A program made the position numbers and the translations under genes. A stretch of DNA of 64,000 bases from Rhizobium sp. AQ_MP. GTDB taxonomy: Bacteria > Pseudomonadota > Alphaproteobacteria > Rhizobiales > Rhizobiaceae. The stretch spans positions 186,001 through 250,000 of the forward strand of contig NZ_JACJVI010000008.1 in assembly GCF_014237835.1 (NCBI RefSeq), given 5' to 3'. The notes below the pieces were generated by a model that was given only the letters and a program-made list of their open reading frames with translations, was not told the origin of the DNA and ran no database searches. Of this stretch, positions 25,269 through 35,462 are shown piece by piece. The first letter of the stretch is position 1. Each line of letters begins with the position of its first letter.

Positions 25269-27257
25269 ATGCCATCTCTGCTCGATCTGAACCCGATTTC
25301 CCGCCGCTCCTTCCTGAGCGGTATCGCCGCTTCGGCTGCACTCGTCACGCTTCATCCCTTCGCGGCGCGTGCCAATGGCAATCAGGCGCATCTGCGCCTG
25401 ATGGAGACGACCGACATCCACGTCAACGTGATGCCGTATGACTACTATGCCGACAAGCCGAACGACACGATGGGCCTTGCCCGCACCGCCTCGATCATCG
25501 ATTCCATCCGTGCCGAGGCCGGCAATTCGATGCTGATCGACAATGGCGACTTCCTGCAGGGCAATCCGATGGGCGACTACATGGCCTATCAGAAGGGCAT
25601 GAAGCCCGGCGACGTGCATCCGGTCATCAAGGCGATGAACGTGCTCGGCTATGATTGCGGCACGCTCGGCAATCACGAGTTCAACTATGGCCTGGACTTC
25701 ATGTTCAACACGCTGGCAGGGGCAACATTCCCCTTCGTCTGCGCCAACCTGACCAAGGGCCAGCTCGCCTCCGATCCGAAGCAGGATCCGCTTTACTTCA
25801 AACCCTACCACATCATCGAAAAGCAGATCCGCGACGGTTCGGGAGCGACGAGCCCGATCAAGGTCGGCTTCATCGGCTTTGTTCCGCCGCAGATCATGCT
25901 CTGGGATGCGAAGAACCTGGAAGGCAAGGCGCTCACCCGCGACATCCTGCAGGCGGCACGCGCCTGGGTGCCGCAGATGAAGGAGGATGGCGCCGATATC
26001 GTGATTGCCCTCTCGCATTCCGGCATCGACGGGCACGGAGAGACGGAAGGCATGGAAAATGCCTCGCTCTATCTCGCCGGCGTCGAGGGGATCGACGCGA
26101 TCTTCACCGGCCACCAGCATCTCGTCTTTCCGGGCCCGAAAGATTTTGAAAACGTTCCAGGAGCAGACGCCGTCAAGGGCACGCTGCTCGGCAAGCCCGC
26201 TGTCATGGCCGGCTTCTGGGGGTCTCATATGGGTCTCATCGACCTGTTGCTCGAAAAGGACGGCTCGAGCTGGAAGATCGTCGATTTCACCTGTGAGGCA
26301 CGACCGATTTATCACCGCGACGACAATCGCAAGGTCGTGGCCGATGTAAAGGACAAGCCGGAGGTCGTCGCCTCGGTCGCCGCAGAACATCAGGCAACGC
26401 TCGACTATGTCCGCACGCCCGTCGGCAAGACATCAGCTCCGCTGTATTCCTACTTCGCTCTGGTGGCCGACGACCCGTCGATCCAGATCGTGTCGATTGC
26501 CCAGGCCTGGTACATCAGGGACATGCTGAAAGACGGCGACTACAAGGACCTTCCCGTCCTCTCGGCCGCCGCCCCCTTCAAGGCCGGTGGCCGTGGCGGC
26601 GCCGACTACTTCACGGACGTTCCTGCCGGAGACATCGCCATCAAGAATGTTGCGGATCTCTACCTCTATCCGAACACGATCCAGGCGGTGAAGATCACAG
26701 GCGAGCAGGTCAAGAACTGGCTGGAAATGTCGGCCGGAATCTTCAACCAGATCGAGAAGGGCGCGAAGGATGCGGCCCTGATCAATCCGGGCTTCCCGTC
26801 CTACAACTTCGACGTCATTGACGGCGTGACCTACCAGATCGATCTCACACAACCCGCACGCTACGACAAGGACGGCGTGGTGATACATCCTGAATCAAGT
26901 CGCATCGTCAATCTGCAGTTCAACGGACAACCGATCGATCCCGGCCAACCCTTTGTCGTCGCAACCAACAATTACCGTGCGGGTGGCGGCGGCAAGTTCC
27001 CGGAGATCGCCTCCGACAAGGTGATCTTCGTCGGGCCCGACACGAACCGCGACATCATCGTCCGCTACATCGTCCAGCAGGGCACGATCGACCCTGCCGC
27101 CGACGACAACTGGTCCTTCGCGCCGATCGGCTACACGACCGTGATCTTTGAAACGGGACCCAGGGCTCGGCAGCATCTGGCAGGGTTCAAGGGCGGCAAG
27201 ATCGAAGATGCCGGCGATGGCGTGGACGGGTTTGCCAAGTTCCGGCTGACCCTTTGA
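25269..27257 (+). CDS. cpdB: 2',3'-cyclic-nucleotide 2'-phosphodiesterase / 3'-nucleotidase
   Basis: Exported bifunctional nucleotidase that recovers phosphate and nucleosides from cyclic and 3'-nucleotides. A Tat signal is seen ([16 protein letters not shown]). The metallophosphatase motifs follow: [35 protein letters not shown] and FTGHQH. The C-terminal 5'-nucleotidase domain ends with [12 protein letters not shown]. Length 662 fits. ATG 25269 follows a GAGG site; the frame opens earlier with TTG at 25251. Confidence 0.92.
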   Translation: MPSLLDLNPISRRSFLSGIAASAALVTLHPFAARANGNQAHLRLMETTDIHVNVMPYDYYADKPNDTMGLARTASIIDSIRAEAGNSMLIDNGDFLQGNPMGDYMAYQKGMKPGDVHPVIKAMNVLGYDCGTLGNHEFNYGLDFMFNTLAGATFPFVCANLTKGQLASDPKQDPLYFKPYHIIEKQIRDGSGATSPIKVGFIGFVPPQIMLWDAKNLEGKALTRDILQAARAWVPQMKEDGADIVIALSHSGIDGHGETEGMENASLYLAGVEGIDAIFTGHQHLVFPGPKDFENVPGADAVKGTLLGKPAVMAGFWGSHMGLIDLLLEKDGSSWKIVDFTCEARPIYHRDDNRKVVADVKDKPEVVASVAAEHQATLDYVRTPVGKTSAPLYSYFALVADDPSIQIVSIAQAWYIRDMLKDGDYKDLPVLSAAAPFKAGGRGGADYFTDVPAGDIAIKNVADLYLYPNTIQAVKITGEQVKNWLEMSAGIFNQIEKGAKDAALINPGFPSYNFDVIDGVTYQIDLTQPARYDKDGVVIHPESSRIVNLQFNGQPIDPGQPFVVATNNYRAGGGGKFPEIASDKVIFVGPDTNRDIIVRYIVQQGTIDPAADDNWSFAPIGYTTVIFETGPRARQHLAGFKGGKIEDAGDGVDGFAKFRLTL

Positions 27258-27327
27258 AGGCCGGGCAAGGGCTGAACCCAGCCTGACACTCAAGAATGGA
27301 GTCGATTCAGGATCTTGAGTCGATTCC

Positions 27328-28266
27328 TTAAACCGCTTCTGCAAGGGGTTCCGAGGGCAGATCGATCGGGCAGTTCGACAGTCGCTCTTCGAAGGCACGG
27401 ACGAGCCAGGTGCCGGCCGGCCCCGGTGGATTGTCGGCCCTGCGGATAGCATAGAGATTGTAGGATCCCTGCTCGTAAGCCGGCAGGTCGAGATGCACGA
27501 TGCGGCCCTTGGCGAGATCTTCGCGGATGACCGAGGCGGGCAGTCCACCCCAGCCGAGACCGCCGCGGATCAACTGATGTTTGGTCGCCATGTCGCTGAC
27601 GCGCCAGGTCTTGAAGGACAGCACGTTGAAGTCGCGTCCGGAAGTCAGGTCCGAGGCATCGCTGACGACGATCTGCGTCTCCTCACGCACATCCTGCAGG
27701 GAAATGGTGCCCTTGCGCTGGGCCAAGGGATGATCGGCTGCGGCTGTCGGCAGCAGGAAGTTGTGGCCGATCCGCTCGACGATCAGTGTATCGTCCTGGC
27801 GCGTCGGTGCGCCGCCAATGCCGATCGTCGCCCGGCCGCTGACCACGAGCTCGACGAGGCGGCCCAGTTCGCCCACTTCCAGTCGCAGGGAGACCGAAGG
27901 GAAGCGGCGCTGGAACTCGCGCAGCACGGCAAGCAGGGCCGCCATCGGCACGAGCACGCTGATGGCGATCGACAGTTCTGCCTCGAGCCCCTGGCGCAGG
28001 CTGCGGGCCTTGGCGCGCATCACCTGGAGATCACCGACAATCCGACGGGCATCGGTCAGCATGGCCCTGCCTTCCTCCGTCAGCTTGGGCTGCCGCATGC
28101 CGGTGCGCTCGAACAGCGCCACGCCGAGCTGGCTTTCCAGATTTCCGATCGTGTAGCTGACGACCGACTGGGCCCGATTGAGCTGCCGGGCGGCGGCAGA
28201 GAAGCTGCCAGCATCGGCGACGGCGAGAAAGACCTGGAGCTGGTCGAGGGTGGGATTGGCATCCAT
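27328..28266 (-). CDS. LysR-family transcriptional regulator
   Basis: 312 residues: N-terminal winged HTH (LDQLQVFLAVADAGSFSAAARQLNRAQSVVS) and a periplasmic-binding-like effector domain. It is divergent from azoR with a dyad between them, so it is the probable regulator of the azoreductase gene, responding to a quinone, azo dye or other electrophile. The assignment as azoR regulator rests on position only. Confidence 0.88.
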   Translation of the reverse strand: MDANPTLDQLQVFLAVADAGSFSAAARQLNRAQSVVSYTIGNLESQLGVALFERTGMRQPKLTEEGRAMLTDARRIVGDLQVMRAKARSLRQGLEAELSIAISVLVPMAALLAVLREFQRRFPSVSLRLEVGELGRLVELVVSGRATIGIGGAPTRQDDTLIVERIGHNFLLPTAAADHPLAQRKGTISLQDVREETQIVVSDASDLTSGRDFNVLSFKTWRVSDMATKHQLIRGGLGWGGLPASVIREDLAKGRIVHLDLPAYEQGSYNLYAIRRADNPPGPAGTWLVRAFEERLSNCPIDLPSEPLAEAV

Positions 28267-28293
28267 GGCGGTCTGGCATCCATCCAGTTATTC

Positions 28294-28315
28294 GATAACA
28301 TCGATCTAGATTATC
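28294..28315. promoter_or_regulatory. Candidate LysR operator between the regulator and azoR
   Basis: GATAA-N12-TTATC dyad with a partly symmetric centre (GATC), midway between the divergent genes. It fits the size and symmetry of a LysR-type recognition site. Confidence 0.45.
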
Positions 28316-28395
28316 ACGGTTTTCTCGACGCGTGCTCGGGCATAGATGCATGGCTGGCCTGCTCCCAAGGCTCTCCATCATTTGAGGAAATGCAC

Positions 28396-29010
28396 ATGTC
28401 TTCCATCCTTCTCGTGACCTCCAGCCCGCGCGGCTCGGAATCTCTCTCCAACGCCATCGCAACCGAGCTTGCCGAGAAGTTCGCCGGCCAGACCGGCGGC
28501 AAGGTCGTGCATCGCGACCTCGTCGAAAGCCAGCTCGACCATGTCGACGGCGCCTTCACCACCGCGATCCGCAAGCCGGCTGACGCACGCACCGCTGAAG
28601 AAACCGCTTCCGTTGCCATGTCCGACGCACTCGTCGCCGAGCTCATGGCCGCCGACACGATCGTCATCGGTACCGGCCTGATCAACTTCAACATCTACTC
28701 GTCGCTGAAGAGCTGGATCGACCACATTGCGCGTGCCGGTCTGACCTTCAGCTACACCGAAAACGGCCCGGTCGGCCTCGCCAAGGGCAAGAAGGCTTAT
28801 CTGGTGCTCGCTGCCGGCGGCATCTACTCCACAGGCCCCGGCGCGCCGATGAACCATGCCGAGCCCTATCTCAAGACCGTGCTCGGCTTCCTCGGCATCG
28901 AGCTCGTCGAGACGGTCTATGTCGAAGGTGTGGCCTATGGTCCGGAAGCTGCCGAAAAGGCGGTTGCCTCGGCCAAGGCCAAGGTCGAGGAACTGGCTCG
29001 CGCCGCCTGA
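28396..29010 (+). CDS. azoR: FMN-dependent NADH-azoreductase / quinone reductase
   Basis: Flavodoxin-like NADH oxidoreductase that reduces quinones and azo bonds. It starts MSSILLVTSSPRGSESLSN, the FMN phosphate-binding loop, and has GLINFNIYSSLKSWIDHIARAGLTF, the azoreductase flavin and substrate region, and a second flavin loop in VLAAGGIYSTG. The 204-residue length is normal. ATG 28396 lies 8 bp from GAGG; an ATG two codons earlier is also open. It ends with a strong terminator. Confidence 0.92.
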   Translation: MSSILLVTSSPRGSESLSNAIATELAEKFAGQTGGKVVHRDLVESQLDHVDGAFTTAIRKPADARTAEETASVAMSDALVAELMAADTIVIGTGLINFNIYSSLKSWIDHIARAGLTFSYTENGPVGLAKGKKAYLVLAAGGIYSTGPGAPMNHAEPYLKTVLGFLGIELVETVYVEGVAYGPEAAEKAVASAKAKVEELARAA

Positions 29011-29042
29011 TCCACCGCCAGAGGCTCAAGCACTTCGACCGA

Positions 29043-29073
29043 CGCCGGCAGTCCCCGCTGCCGGCGTTTTTTT
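29043..29073 (+). terminator. Rho-independent terminator of azoR
   Basis: Stem cgccggcag / ctgccggcg followed by seven T residues, about 30 bp past the azoR stop. Confidence 0.9.
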
Positions 29074-29129
29074 CGGCCGTAACGCTGTGACGAACAGATC
29101 CCGGAACTCGCCGGAGCCGCAAACGGCAT

Positions 29130-29450
29130 TCAGACGGTGCGCGTCTCTTCGCCGTCACCGAACAAAGCCGGGCCATGCTGATCGATGATCTGCTGCGCCT
29201 TTCTGAAGGTGCAGTCGAGTGCATCGTCGAGCGAGGTGAAGACGTCGGCGCGGATGAACCTGCGCTCGAGCGTCCGGCCATCGACCTGCCGCTCGATGCG
29301 ACCGGCCAGCCGGAACTGGCTGCCCTCGCGGATCGGCTCGGCGTGGATCACGCAGTCCTTGTAGGTCTGCGGCTCGGCCATGGGCTTGGCGGCGCCTTGT
29401 GAAGACGAGCCACCGGTGAAAATCGAAAGAATGCTGGACAGGATCGACAT
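29130..29450 (-). CDS. HlyU-family small protein
   Basis: 106 residues resembling the HlyU family (annotated as transcriptional activators in vibrios, but widespread in alphaproteobacteria with unknown role). It has the YKDCVIHAEPIREGSQFRLAG strand block and the FIRADVFTSLDDALDCTFRKAQQIIDQHG helix near the C-terminus. The first 25 residues are a low-complexity Ser/Gly segment. It lies alone between azoR and a divergent hydrolase gene. No HTH is obvious, so a DNA-binding role is not assumed. Confidence 0.78.
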   Translation of the reverse strand: MSILSSILSIFTGGSSSQGAAKPMAEPQTYKDCVIHAEPIREGSQFRLAGRIERQVDGRTLERRFIRADVFTSLDDALDCTFRKAQQIIDQHGPALFGDGEETRTV

Positions 29451-29579
29451 GTCCGTTCCCTAGCACAGGCATCACCAACGAGGAAGAGCACGGGCAACCG
29501 CTTTCCGCGTCACCATGCCGTGATAAGGTCGCGGAAAGACCGGAGAGGATCCGTGCGGGTTCTGCTGGGAGGGACAGGG

Positions 29580-30566
29580 ATGCGGGGCGTCATGGTTGTC
29601 TTGATTTCGGTGATCGTCATCGCGGCATTGCTTGCTGCCGTATATCTCTGGCCGCCAGAGCTTGCGCTCGAACGGGAAGCCGGCATCGGTGCCAGCACAT
29701 CGATCGAGACGGTCGAGACTTTGATCGCGGCAAATGAAGGCAAGGTCGGTGCGATCCGCGAGGGGCTTGGCAAGCAGATCGTCTGGGCAGATCCCGCCCG
29801 CCGTCAAAAAACGAAGGTTGCCGTGGTCTATGTGCATGGCTTCTCCGCCTCGCCTGCGGAAGTCCGCCCCCTGCCCGATCTCGTGGCAAAGCGCCTCGGC
29901 GCCAATCTCTTCTTCACCCGCCTTGCCGGCCACGGGCTCATGGATCCCGAAGCCCTCGGCCTCGTGACCCTGGATGACTGGGCCGGGGATATCGCAGAAG
30001 CGCTGGCCATCGGCCGACTGCTCGGCGAAGAGGTCGTCGTCATCTCGACCTCGACCGGAGCCTCTCTCGTCACCTGGGCGCTGGCCCGCCCTGCCCTTGC
30101 GGAAAGCGTCGGAGCTTCCGTCTTCCTGTCGCCCAATTACGGCGTGCAGGCCTCCGGCAGTTTCCTGCTGACCGGTCCTTTCGGTCCGCAGATTGCGAGA
30201 CTTCTGCTGGGGGCGCGTCGTGGATTCGAACCGATCAGCCCGCTCAACGCGCATAACTGGACAACCAACTACCCGGTCGAAGCCCTGATCCCGATGGCCC
30301 AGTCCGTGCGGCTTGCCACCCATACGCCGGTCGAGGACATCAGGGTTCCCGCGCTCTTCATCCAGTCGGCCAAGGACAAGGTCGTGCGGCCCGACCGAAC
30401 GGCTGCCATCGCCGCTCGTTGGGGCGGTCCGCATGTGCTCATCGATCCCGGCCCGACGGGCGACGCCAACAATCACGTCATCGCTGGCGACACCTACTCA
30501 CCCGGTACCACCGAGCCGATCGCGACGGCCATCCTCGATTGGCTGTCCCGGCAAGGAATCAGATGA
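29580..30566 (+). CDS. Membrane-anchored alpha/beta hydrolase
   Basis: An N-terminal signal anchor (VMVVLISVIVIAALLAAVYLW) is followed by a lipase-like alpha/beta fold. The oxyanion block is VVYVHGFSASPAEV, the nucleophile turn ISTSTGASLV, in which the first glycine of GxSxG is a serine, and the later blocks SAKDKVVRPD (acid) and NNHVI (His). ATG 29580 follows GGGAGGGAC; a GTG at 29553 is also open. The gene overlaps the convergent ilvA by 8 bp at its 3' end. Substrate unknown. Confidence 0.78.
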   Translation: MRGVMVVLISVIVIAALLAAVYLWPPELALEREAGIGASTSIETVETLIAANEGKVGAIREGLGKQIVWADPARRQKTKVAVVYVHGFSASPAEVRPLPDLVAKRLGANLFFTRLAGHGLMDPEALGLVTLDDWAGDIAEALAIGRLLGEEVVVISTSTGASLVTWALARPALAESVGASVFLSPNYGVQASGSFLLTGPFGPQIARLLLGARRGFEPISPLNAHNWTTNYPVEALIPMAQSVRLATHTPVEDIRVPALFIQSAKDKVVRPDRTAAIAARWGGPHVLIDPGPTGDANNHVIAGDTYSPGTTEPIATAILDWLSRQGIR

Positions 30567-31809
30567 TCAGATTGGCGAGGATCTCATTCTCCGTGATGTC
30601 CTCGAAACCAAGCCCCGCCTGATCGAAGCGGTCGAAGAGTTCGGCAAAATTCTCGCGTTTGCCGGTCTCGATACCGATCAGGATGGAGCCGAAATTGCGG
30701 GCCGATTTCTTCAGATATTCGAAGCGGGCGATATCGTCTTCCGGGCCCAGCAGATTGAGGAAATCGCGCAGGGCGCCGGGACGCTGCGGCAGGCGCAGGA
30801 TGAAGTATTTCTTCAGTCCCGCATGGCGCATCGCGCGTTCCTTGACGTCCGGCAGACGTTCGAAATCGAAATTGCCGCCGGAGACGACGGCAACGATCGT
30901 GCGACCGCTCAAGGCGACACGCGGCAAAAGGTCGAGGGCGGCCAGCGCCAGCGCGCCCGCCGGTTCCAGCACAACACCCTCGACATTCAGCATGTCGGTC
31001 ATGGTCACGCAGATCGCGTTCTCCGGCACGATCAGCACCTGGTCGGAGCGGAAGTGCTTCAGAGCCTCGAAATTGTGGTCGCCGATCCGTGCAACGGCGG
31101 CACCGTCGACAAAGTTGTCGACCTTCGGCAGGGTCACGACCTTGCCGGCCTCGAGGCTCTTCTTCAGGCTCGGGGCGCCCTGGGGTTCGCAGAAGATCAT
31201 CGCTTCGGGCGAGACCCGTCCCGCCATGTATCCGGTCATGCCTGAGGAAAGCCCGCCGCCGCCCACCGGCATCACCACGAGATCCGGCGTCACGCCGTCC
31301 GGCAGCTGCTGCAGCACTTCGGCCGCAACCGTCGCCTGGCCTTCGATGATATCGGGGTGATCGAAGGGCGGCACCATATAGCCGCCGATCGCCTCGACAT
31401 GCTCGCGGGCGGCCTGATAGCACTGATCGAAGATATCGCCGATCAGGCGGATGGTGATGTATTCGCCGCCGAAGATGCGGGTCTTGTCGATCTTCTGCTG
31501 CGGCGTCGTCACCGGCATGAAGACAACGCCCTGCACACCGAAGTGGCGGCAGACATAGGCAAAACCCTGGGCGTGGTTGCCGGCCGAGGCGCAGACAAAG
31601 GTGGTGCCGGAGGGGCTGTCGGCGACGATCTTGCGAAAGAAGTTGAAGGCGCCGCGGATCTTGTAGGAGCGAACCGGCGTCAGATCCTCGCGCTTCAGGT
31701 AGACATTGGCACCGTAACGGGCGCTCAGATGTTCATTCAGCTGCAGCGGCGTTTCGGGAAACAGGCCGCGCATCGCTTCCAGCGCGTCATCGACTTGACT
31801 GGGGGTCAC
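30559..31809 (-). CDS. ilvA: Threonine dehydratase (threonine ammonia-lyase)
   Basis: PLP enzyme making 2-oxobutanoate from threonine, the first committed step to isoleucine. The PLP lysine is in VRSYKIRGAFNFF at about residue 50, the phosphate loop is PVGGGGLSSGM near 190, and the C-terminus carries a single ACT-like regulatory domain (KKYFILRLPQRPGALRDFLN). At 416 residues it is the shorter, one-ACT form. It overlaps the convergent hydrolase by 8 bp. Confidence 0.93.
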   Translation of the reverse strand: MTPSQVDDALEAMRGLFPETPLQLNEHLSARYGANVYLKREDLTPVRSYKIRGAFNFFRKIVADSPSGTTFVCASAGNHAQGFAYVCRHFGVQGVVFMPVTTPQQKIDKTRIFGGEYITIRLIGDIFDQCYQAAREHVEAIGGYMVPPFDHPDIIEGQATVAAEVLQQLPDGVTPDLVVMPVGGGGLSSGMTGYMAGRVSPEAMIFCEPQGAPSLKKSLEAGKVVTLPKVDNFVDGAAVARIGDHNFEALKHFRSDQVLIVPENAICVTMTDMLNVEGVVLEPAGALALAALDLLPRVALSGRTIVAVVSGGNFDFERLPDVKERAMRHAGLKKYFILRLPQRPGALRDFLNLLGPEDDIARFEYLKKSARNFGSILIGIETGKRENFAELFDRFDQAGLGFEDITENEILANLII

Positions 31810-31905
31810 GTCACCCTCCGTTGAATTTTGAACCGAGCCCCGCTATGGCATAGAGACCGGGCGGAGACAAAGCCTCTTTCAGCTGCAAAAGACGGAAGAA
31901 ATTCC

Positions 31906-33360
31906 TTGAATACCAATCTGCTCCGCGCCGTCGTCTACATCGCAGCCCTCTGCGGCCTTTATCTTTCCACAGCCATGCTCATTCCGGCGATGGTCAGCCT
32001 CTATTATGGCGATGCTGCCTGGTCGGTCTTCACGGTCTCTGCCGCCATGGTCGGGGGCCTGTCTCTGACGGCAGCAATGGCCACACGCGGGCCGCCGCCA
32101 GCCTTCACCAAGCGCATGGGCTTCCTGCTCGTCAACGTGCTCTGGGCGGTGTTTTCGCTGGTCGGCGCTATCCCGCTCTACTTCTCCGATCTCGACCTGA
32201 CCTTCGCCCAATCCCTGTTCGAGGCAATTTCGGGCATCACCACCACCGGATCCACCGTCATCTCCAACCTGCATCAGGTCTCGCCCGGCATCCTGATGTG
32301 GCGTGCCCTGCTGGCCTGGCTCGGCGGCATCGGGATCGTGGCGCTCGGGCTCTTCGTCCTGCCCTTCCTGCGCGTGGGCGGCGTCTCCTTCTTCAAGATG
32401 GAATCCTCCGACATCGGCGACAAGCCGTTCGCGCGCATCGCCACCTTCACGCGTGCCTTCATGGCGGTCTATGTCGGGATAACGCTGGCCTGCATCATCG
32501 CTTATGACGTGACAGCCATGGGCCATTTCGATGCCATCGTGCATGCCTTCACAACGGTGGCGACCGCCGGTTTCGGCAATTACGACAATTCGTTTGCCGC
32601 CTTTGACAGCCATGCGCTGCTCTGGGTCTCGACCTTCTTCATGACGCTCTGCAGCCTGCCCTTCTCGATCCTGATCGTGCTGATGGTGCGAGGCCGTCTC
32701 GATGCGCTCCGTGACCCGCAGATCTTCGTGTTTCTTGCCTATCTCGGCGCCTTCGCGATCGCCGGGGGGCTCTACAACCACCTGCGCAACGGCGTTGCCC
32801 TGCCGGAGGCGCTCACCCATTCCTTCTTCAACTTCGCTTCGATCCTGTCGACGACGGGCTACGCGAGCGAAGACTATACGCTCTGGGGACCGTTTGGCGT
32901 TGCGGCCGCCTTCTTCGCCACCTTCATGGGCGGCTGCTCCGGTTCGACCGCCGGGGGCATCAAGGCCTATCGCTTCGTGATTCTGTTCAACATCATCGTC
33001 ACCGGTCTGAAGAAGCTCATCTATCCCAATGCGGTCTATTCCGTGCGCTACGGTAACCAGATCGTCGATGCGGATACCCAGCGCGCCGTTTTCCTCTTCG
33101 TCAGTGCCTATATCTTCATCTGGGCCATCGGCTCGATGGCCATGGCGCTTGCCGGCTACGACTTCGCCACCGCCACCTCATCCGTCATCACGGCGCTGTC
33201 GAATGTCGGCCCGGGCATCGGACCGCTGATCGGCCCGGTCGGCAATTTCGCCATGATGCACGATCCCGAGCTCTACATCCTGTCGCTTGCCATGTTGCTT
33301 GGCCGTCTGGAAGTGCTGACCGTGCTCGTGCTCCTGGTGCCGATGTTCTGGCGTTCGTAA
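31906..33360 (+). CDS. trkH: TrkH-family potassium uptake protein
   Basis: Inner-membrane K+ transporter subunit, about 484 residues with many hydrophobic helices. The four pore-loop repeats are seen: SGITTTGSTV, TVATAGFGN, SILSTTGYASEDY and ALSNVGPGIG, whose glycines form the K+ filter. It starts with TTG at 31906 behind GGAAG, giving LNTNLLRAVVYIAALCG; the frame opens at a TTG 26 codons upstream, but that extension is hydrophilic. No TrkA gene is nearby in this window. Confidence 0.9.
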   Translation: MNTNLLRAVVYIAALCGLYLSTAMLIPAMVSLYYGDAAWSVFTVSAAMVGGLSLTAAMATRGPPPAFTKRMGFLLVNVLWAVFSLVGAIPLYFSDLDLTFAQSLFEAISGITTTGSTVISNLHQVSPGILMWRALLAWLGGIGIVALGLFVLPFLRVGGVSFFKMESSDIGDKPFARIATFTRAFMAVYVGITLACIIAYDVTAMGHFDAIVHAFTTVATAGFGNYDNSFAAFDSHALLWVSTFFMTLCSLPFSILIVLMVRGRLDALRDPQIFVFLAYLGAFAIAGGLYNHLRNGVALPEALTHSFFNFASILSTTGYASEDYTLWGPFGVAAAFFATFMGGCSGSTAGGIKAYRFVILFNIIVTGLKKLIYPNAVYSVRYGNQIVDADTQRAVFLFVSAYIFIWAIGSMAMALAGYDFATATSSVITALSNVGPGIGPLIGPVGNFAMMHDPELYILSLAMLLGRLEVLTVLVLLVPMFWRS

Positions 33361-33457
33361 GCTTCAGCGCTTCGTGAAGGGCAGGCGCCGCTGCCGGCGC
33401 TTGACGGCCTGTGCCGGTTTTCCCCACACTTGATGCATCGAATCGCAGGAGAACCCC

Positions 33458-34057
33458 GTGTCCCAGACATCTGCTGCCCCTGCCCGCCGCCTTGCTCTGG
33501 CCCTTGTCGGAACATTGCTGACCACGGCACCGGCTGCGGCCGGGCCGCTCTTGGACACGGCTGTCGAGGCCGAGCGGCTGGCGGCTGCCAATGACGCGCG
33601 CGGTGCCTTCGAGGCGATCCGCTCGGGGCTTGCCGCCTTTTCCCAGAGCCTGCCGCTGACGGTTCCGCGCGCACTTTTCGTCACCGAGGTGCCCAAGGCC
33701 TATCGCTCCTACGAGCCGAAGGCCGAGCCGGTCTTCCTGACCGGCGAGAAACTCATCACCTATGTCGAGGTGACCGGCCTCAAGTGGCAGGCGGCCGACG
33801 GCAATCAGCGGCAATCGCATTTCACGGTCGATCTGGAACTCACCGACGACGAGGGCAAGACGCTTGCCCTGCAGAAGGAATTCGGCAACTTCACCTTCAC
33901 CAGCCATTCGGATGCGGTCGAGGTCTACACCCATCTGACGCTGGATGTCGCCGGCGCCAAGCCCGGCGGCTACGTGTTGCGCTACACGATCAACGACGTG
34001 ATCGCCGAGCGCTCGACGCCCTTCGAACTGCCGTTCACGCTGAAGGAGAAGGGTTGA
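33458..34057 (+). CDS. Secreted hypothetical protein
   Basis: GTG start supported by CAGGAGAA. A signal peptide (RLALALVGTLLTTAPAAAG) precedes a 170-residue beta-rich domain: PKAYRSYEPKAEPVFLTGEKLITYVEVTG and LTLDVAGAKPGGYVLRYTINDVIAER. It looks like a conserved periplasmic protein of rhizobia with no known function. It follows trkH by about 100 bp. Confidence 0.72.
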   Translation: MSQTSAAPARRLALALVGTLLTTAPAAAGPLLDTAVEAERLAAANDARGAFEAIRSGLAAFSQSLPLTVPRALFVTEVPKAYRSYEPKAEPVFLTGEKLITYVEVTGLKWQAADGNQRQSHFTVDLELTDDEGKTLALQKEFGNFTFTSHSDAVEVYTHLTLDVAGAKPGGYVLRYTINDVIAERSTPFELPFTLKEKG

Positions 34058-34081
34058 GAGGTCGGGGACCGATCGCCAGAT

Positions 34082-34167
34082 TGGTGCGGACGGCGGGGAT
34101 CGAACCCGCATGACCTAAGGCCGAGAGATTTTAAGTCTCTTGCGTCTACCAGTTTCGCCACGTCCGC
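34082..34167 (-). tRNA. tRNA-Leu (TAA)
   Basis: Minus-strand class II tRNA with acceptor gcggacg / cgtccgc, anticodon loop cttaaaa (TAA), long variable arm, T arm ggttcgatccc and encoded CCA (complement of 34082-34084). Confidence 0.94.
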
Positions 34168-34250
34168 ATGCGGGCCTTGTTTCGATCAGTTCGGCGGACG
34201 CGTCAAGGGTGGTGGGCGCTTCGAGCGCCCTGCCCCGTGTCATCGATCAC

Positions 34251-34523
34251 TCAGCTGGCAAGCGCATCCAGGAATTCCACCCCGATCTCGCGGGGGCTTC
34301 GCCACTTGACGGCGCAGTCATGGATCGTGCCGTCCTCCAGGCGAAGGCGGAACTGAGGGGGAATGTCGGCGGTTGATTCGAAGGTGACCCTGGCACCGAT
34401 GGGCGACAGGTTTCGAACCGTGCAGTCGAAGGTCGAGTGGCCGCCGGGGAGGATGGCGCGACCGGCCTTGAGGGCCCGAAGGCGAGGTTGGCGACGGCGT
34501 TCTGTCTGGGTCATGGCAAGCAT
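34251..34523 (-). CDS. PilZ-domain protein (short form)
   Basis: 90 residues, essentially one PilZ domain: RRRQPRLRALK as the Arg motif and NLSPIGARVTFES as the N/DxSxxG turn, then a VKWRSPREIGVEF strand. This is the third PilZ gene in the window. An inner ATG at 34514 is also possible. It stands alone on the minus strand beside tRNA-Leu; the effector output is unknown. Confidence 0.82.
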   Translation of the reverse strand: MLAMTQTERRRQPRLRALKAGRAILPGGHSTFDCTVRNLSPIGARVTFESTADIPPQFRLRLEDGTIHDCAVKWRSPREIGVEFLDALAS

Positions 34524-34624
34524 CCGGTTCTACCGTATGCCAGGATCATGCATGAGAAGGCCAAAAAGAGCCTTGCAGAGACAAGTCAAATTTGACGAAT
34601 CTGGTCCTCGGGGGAGGAACGCAC

Positions 34625-34653
34625 AAAAAAGCGGAGCCGAAGCCCCGCTTTTT
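34625..34653 (-). terminator. Rho-independent terminator of wrbA
   Basis: Stem aagcggagcc / agccccgctt-type pairing with a TTCG-like loop on the minus strand, followed by six T residues, about 22 bp past the wrbA stop. Confidence 0.8.
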
Positions 34654-34674
34654 CGTTACATCCCGTCGACTTGA

Positions 34675-35271
34675 TCAGGCGAGCTTGGCAGCCAGCTTTG
34701 CCACATGGGCGCCCTGGAACTTGGCAGCTTCGAGTTCGATCTCCGAAGGCTGGCGCGAGCCGTCGCCGTCGGTGATCGTCGATGCGCCGTAGGGCGAGCC
34801 GCCCTTGACCTGCTCGACACCCATCTGGCCCTGGAAGGCATAGGGCAGGCCGGCATAGACCATGCCGTGATGCAGGAAGGTGGGGATGAAGCCCATCATG
34901 GTGGTTTCCTGACCGCCGTGCTGGGTCGCGGTCGAGGTGAACATCGAGCCGAGCTTGCCGGTCAGCTTGCCCTGCGCCCAGAGGCCGCCGGTCTGGTCCC
35001 AGAAATTGCGCATCTGCGAGGCGACCGTGCCGTAGCGGGTGCCGGCGCCGACGATGATGGCGTCATACTGGTCGAGTTCGTTCGGGTCGGCGATCGGGGC
35101 TGCCTGGTCCATCTTATAGTAGGAAGCCTTTGCGACCTCTTCCGGAACCAGTTCCGGAACGCGCTTGACGGTCACGTCGGCGCCGGCCGACTTTGCGCCT
35201 TCGGCAACCGCATAAGCCATAGTTTCGATGTGACCATATGCCGAGTAATAGAGAACCAGTACCTTCGCCAT
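34675..35271 (-). CDS. wrbA: NAD(P)H:quinone oxidoreductase WrbA
   Basis: Tetrameric flavodoxin-like quinone reductase that protects against oxidative stress. Starts [19 protein letters not shown], the FMN loop. It continues with [29 protein letters not shown] and [10 protein letters not shown], both typical WrbA flavin segments. At 198 residues it has normal length. A terminator follows; the gene is divergent from the next. Confidence 0.94.
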   Translation of the reverse strand: MAKVLVLYYSAYGHIETMAYAVAEGAKSAGADVTVKRVPELVPEEVAKASYYKMDQAAPIADPNELDQYDAIIVGAGTRYGTVASQMRNFWDQTGGLWAQGKLTGKLGSMFTSTATQHGGQETTMMGFIPTFLHHGMVYAGLPYAFQGQMGVEQVKGGSPYGASTITDGDGSRQPSEIELEAAKFQGAHVAKLAAKLA

Positions 35272-35462
35272 GTCGTATCTCCCTTAGAACATGCGGCCCC
35301 GCCGCGCTGTGGATGTCCGACATGTAGCGCATTGCGGCGATCCGACCAGTCACGCGCATGGGAACGCAGTGTTCAATCAATGAGCGCCTTTACTTCTCTT
35401 CCCGGACACAAAACGGTAACGTCTTTCCTCTCCGCCTGCCTCATCCCCATAGGACAACATCC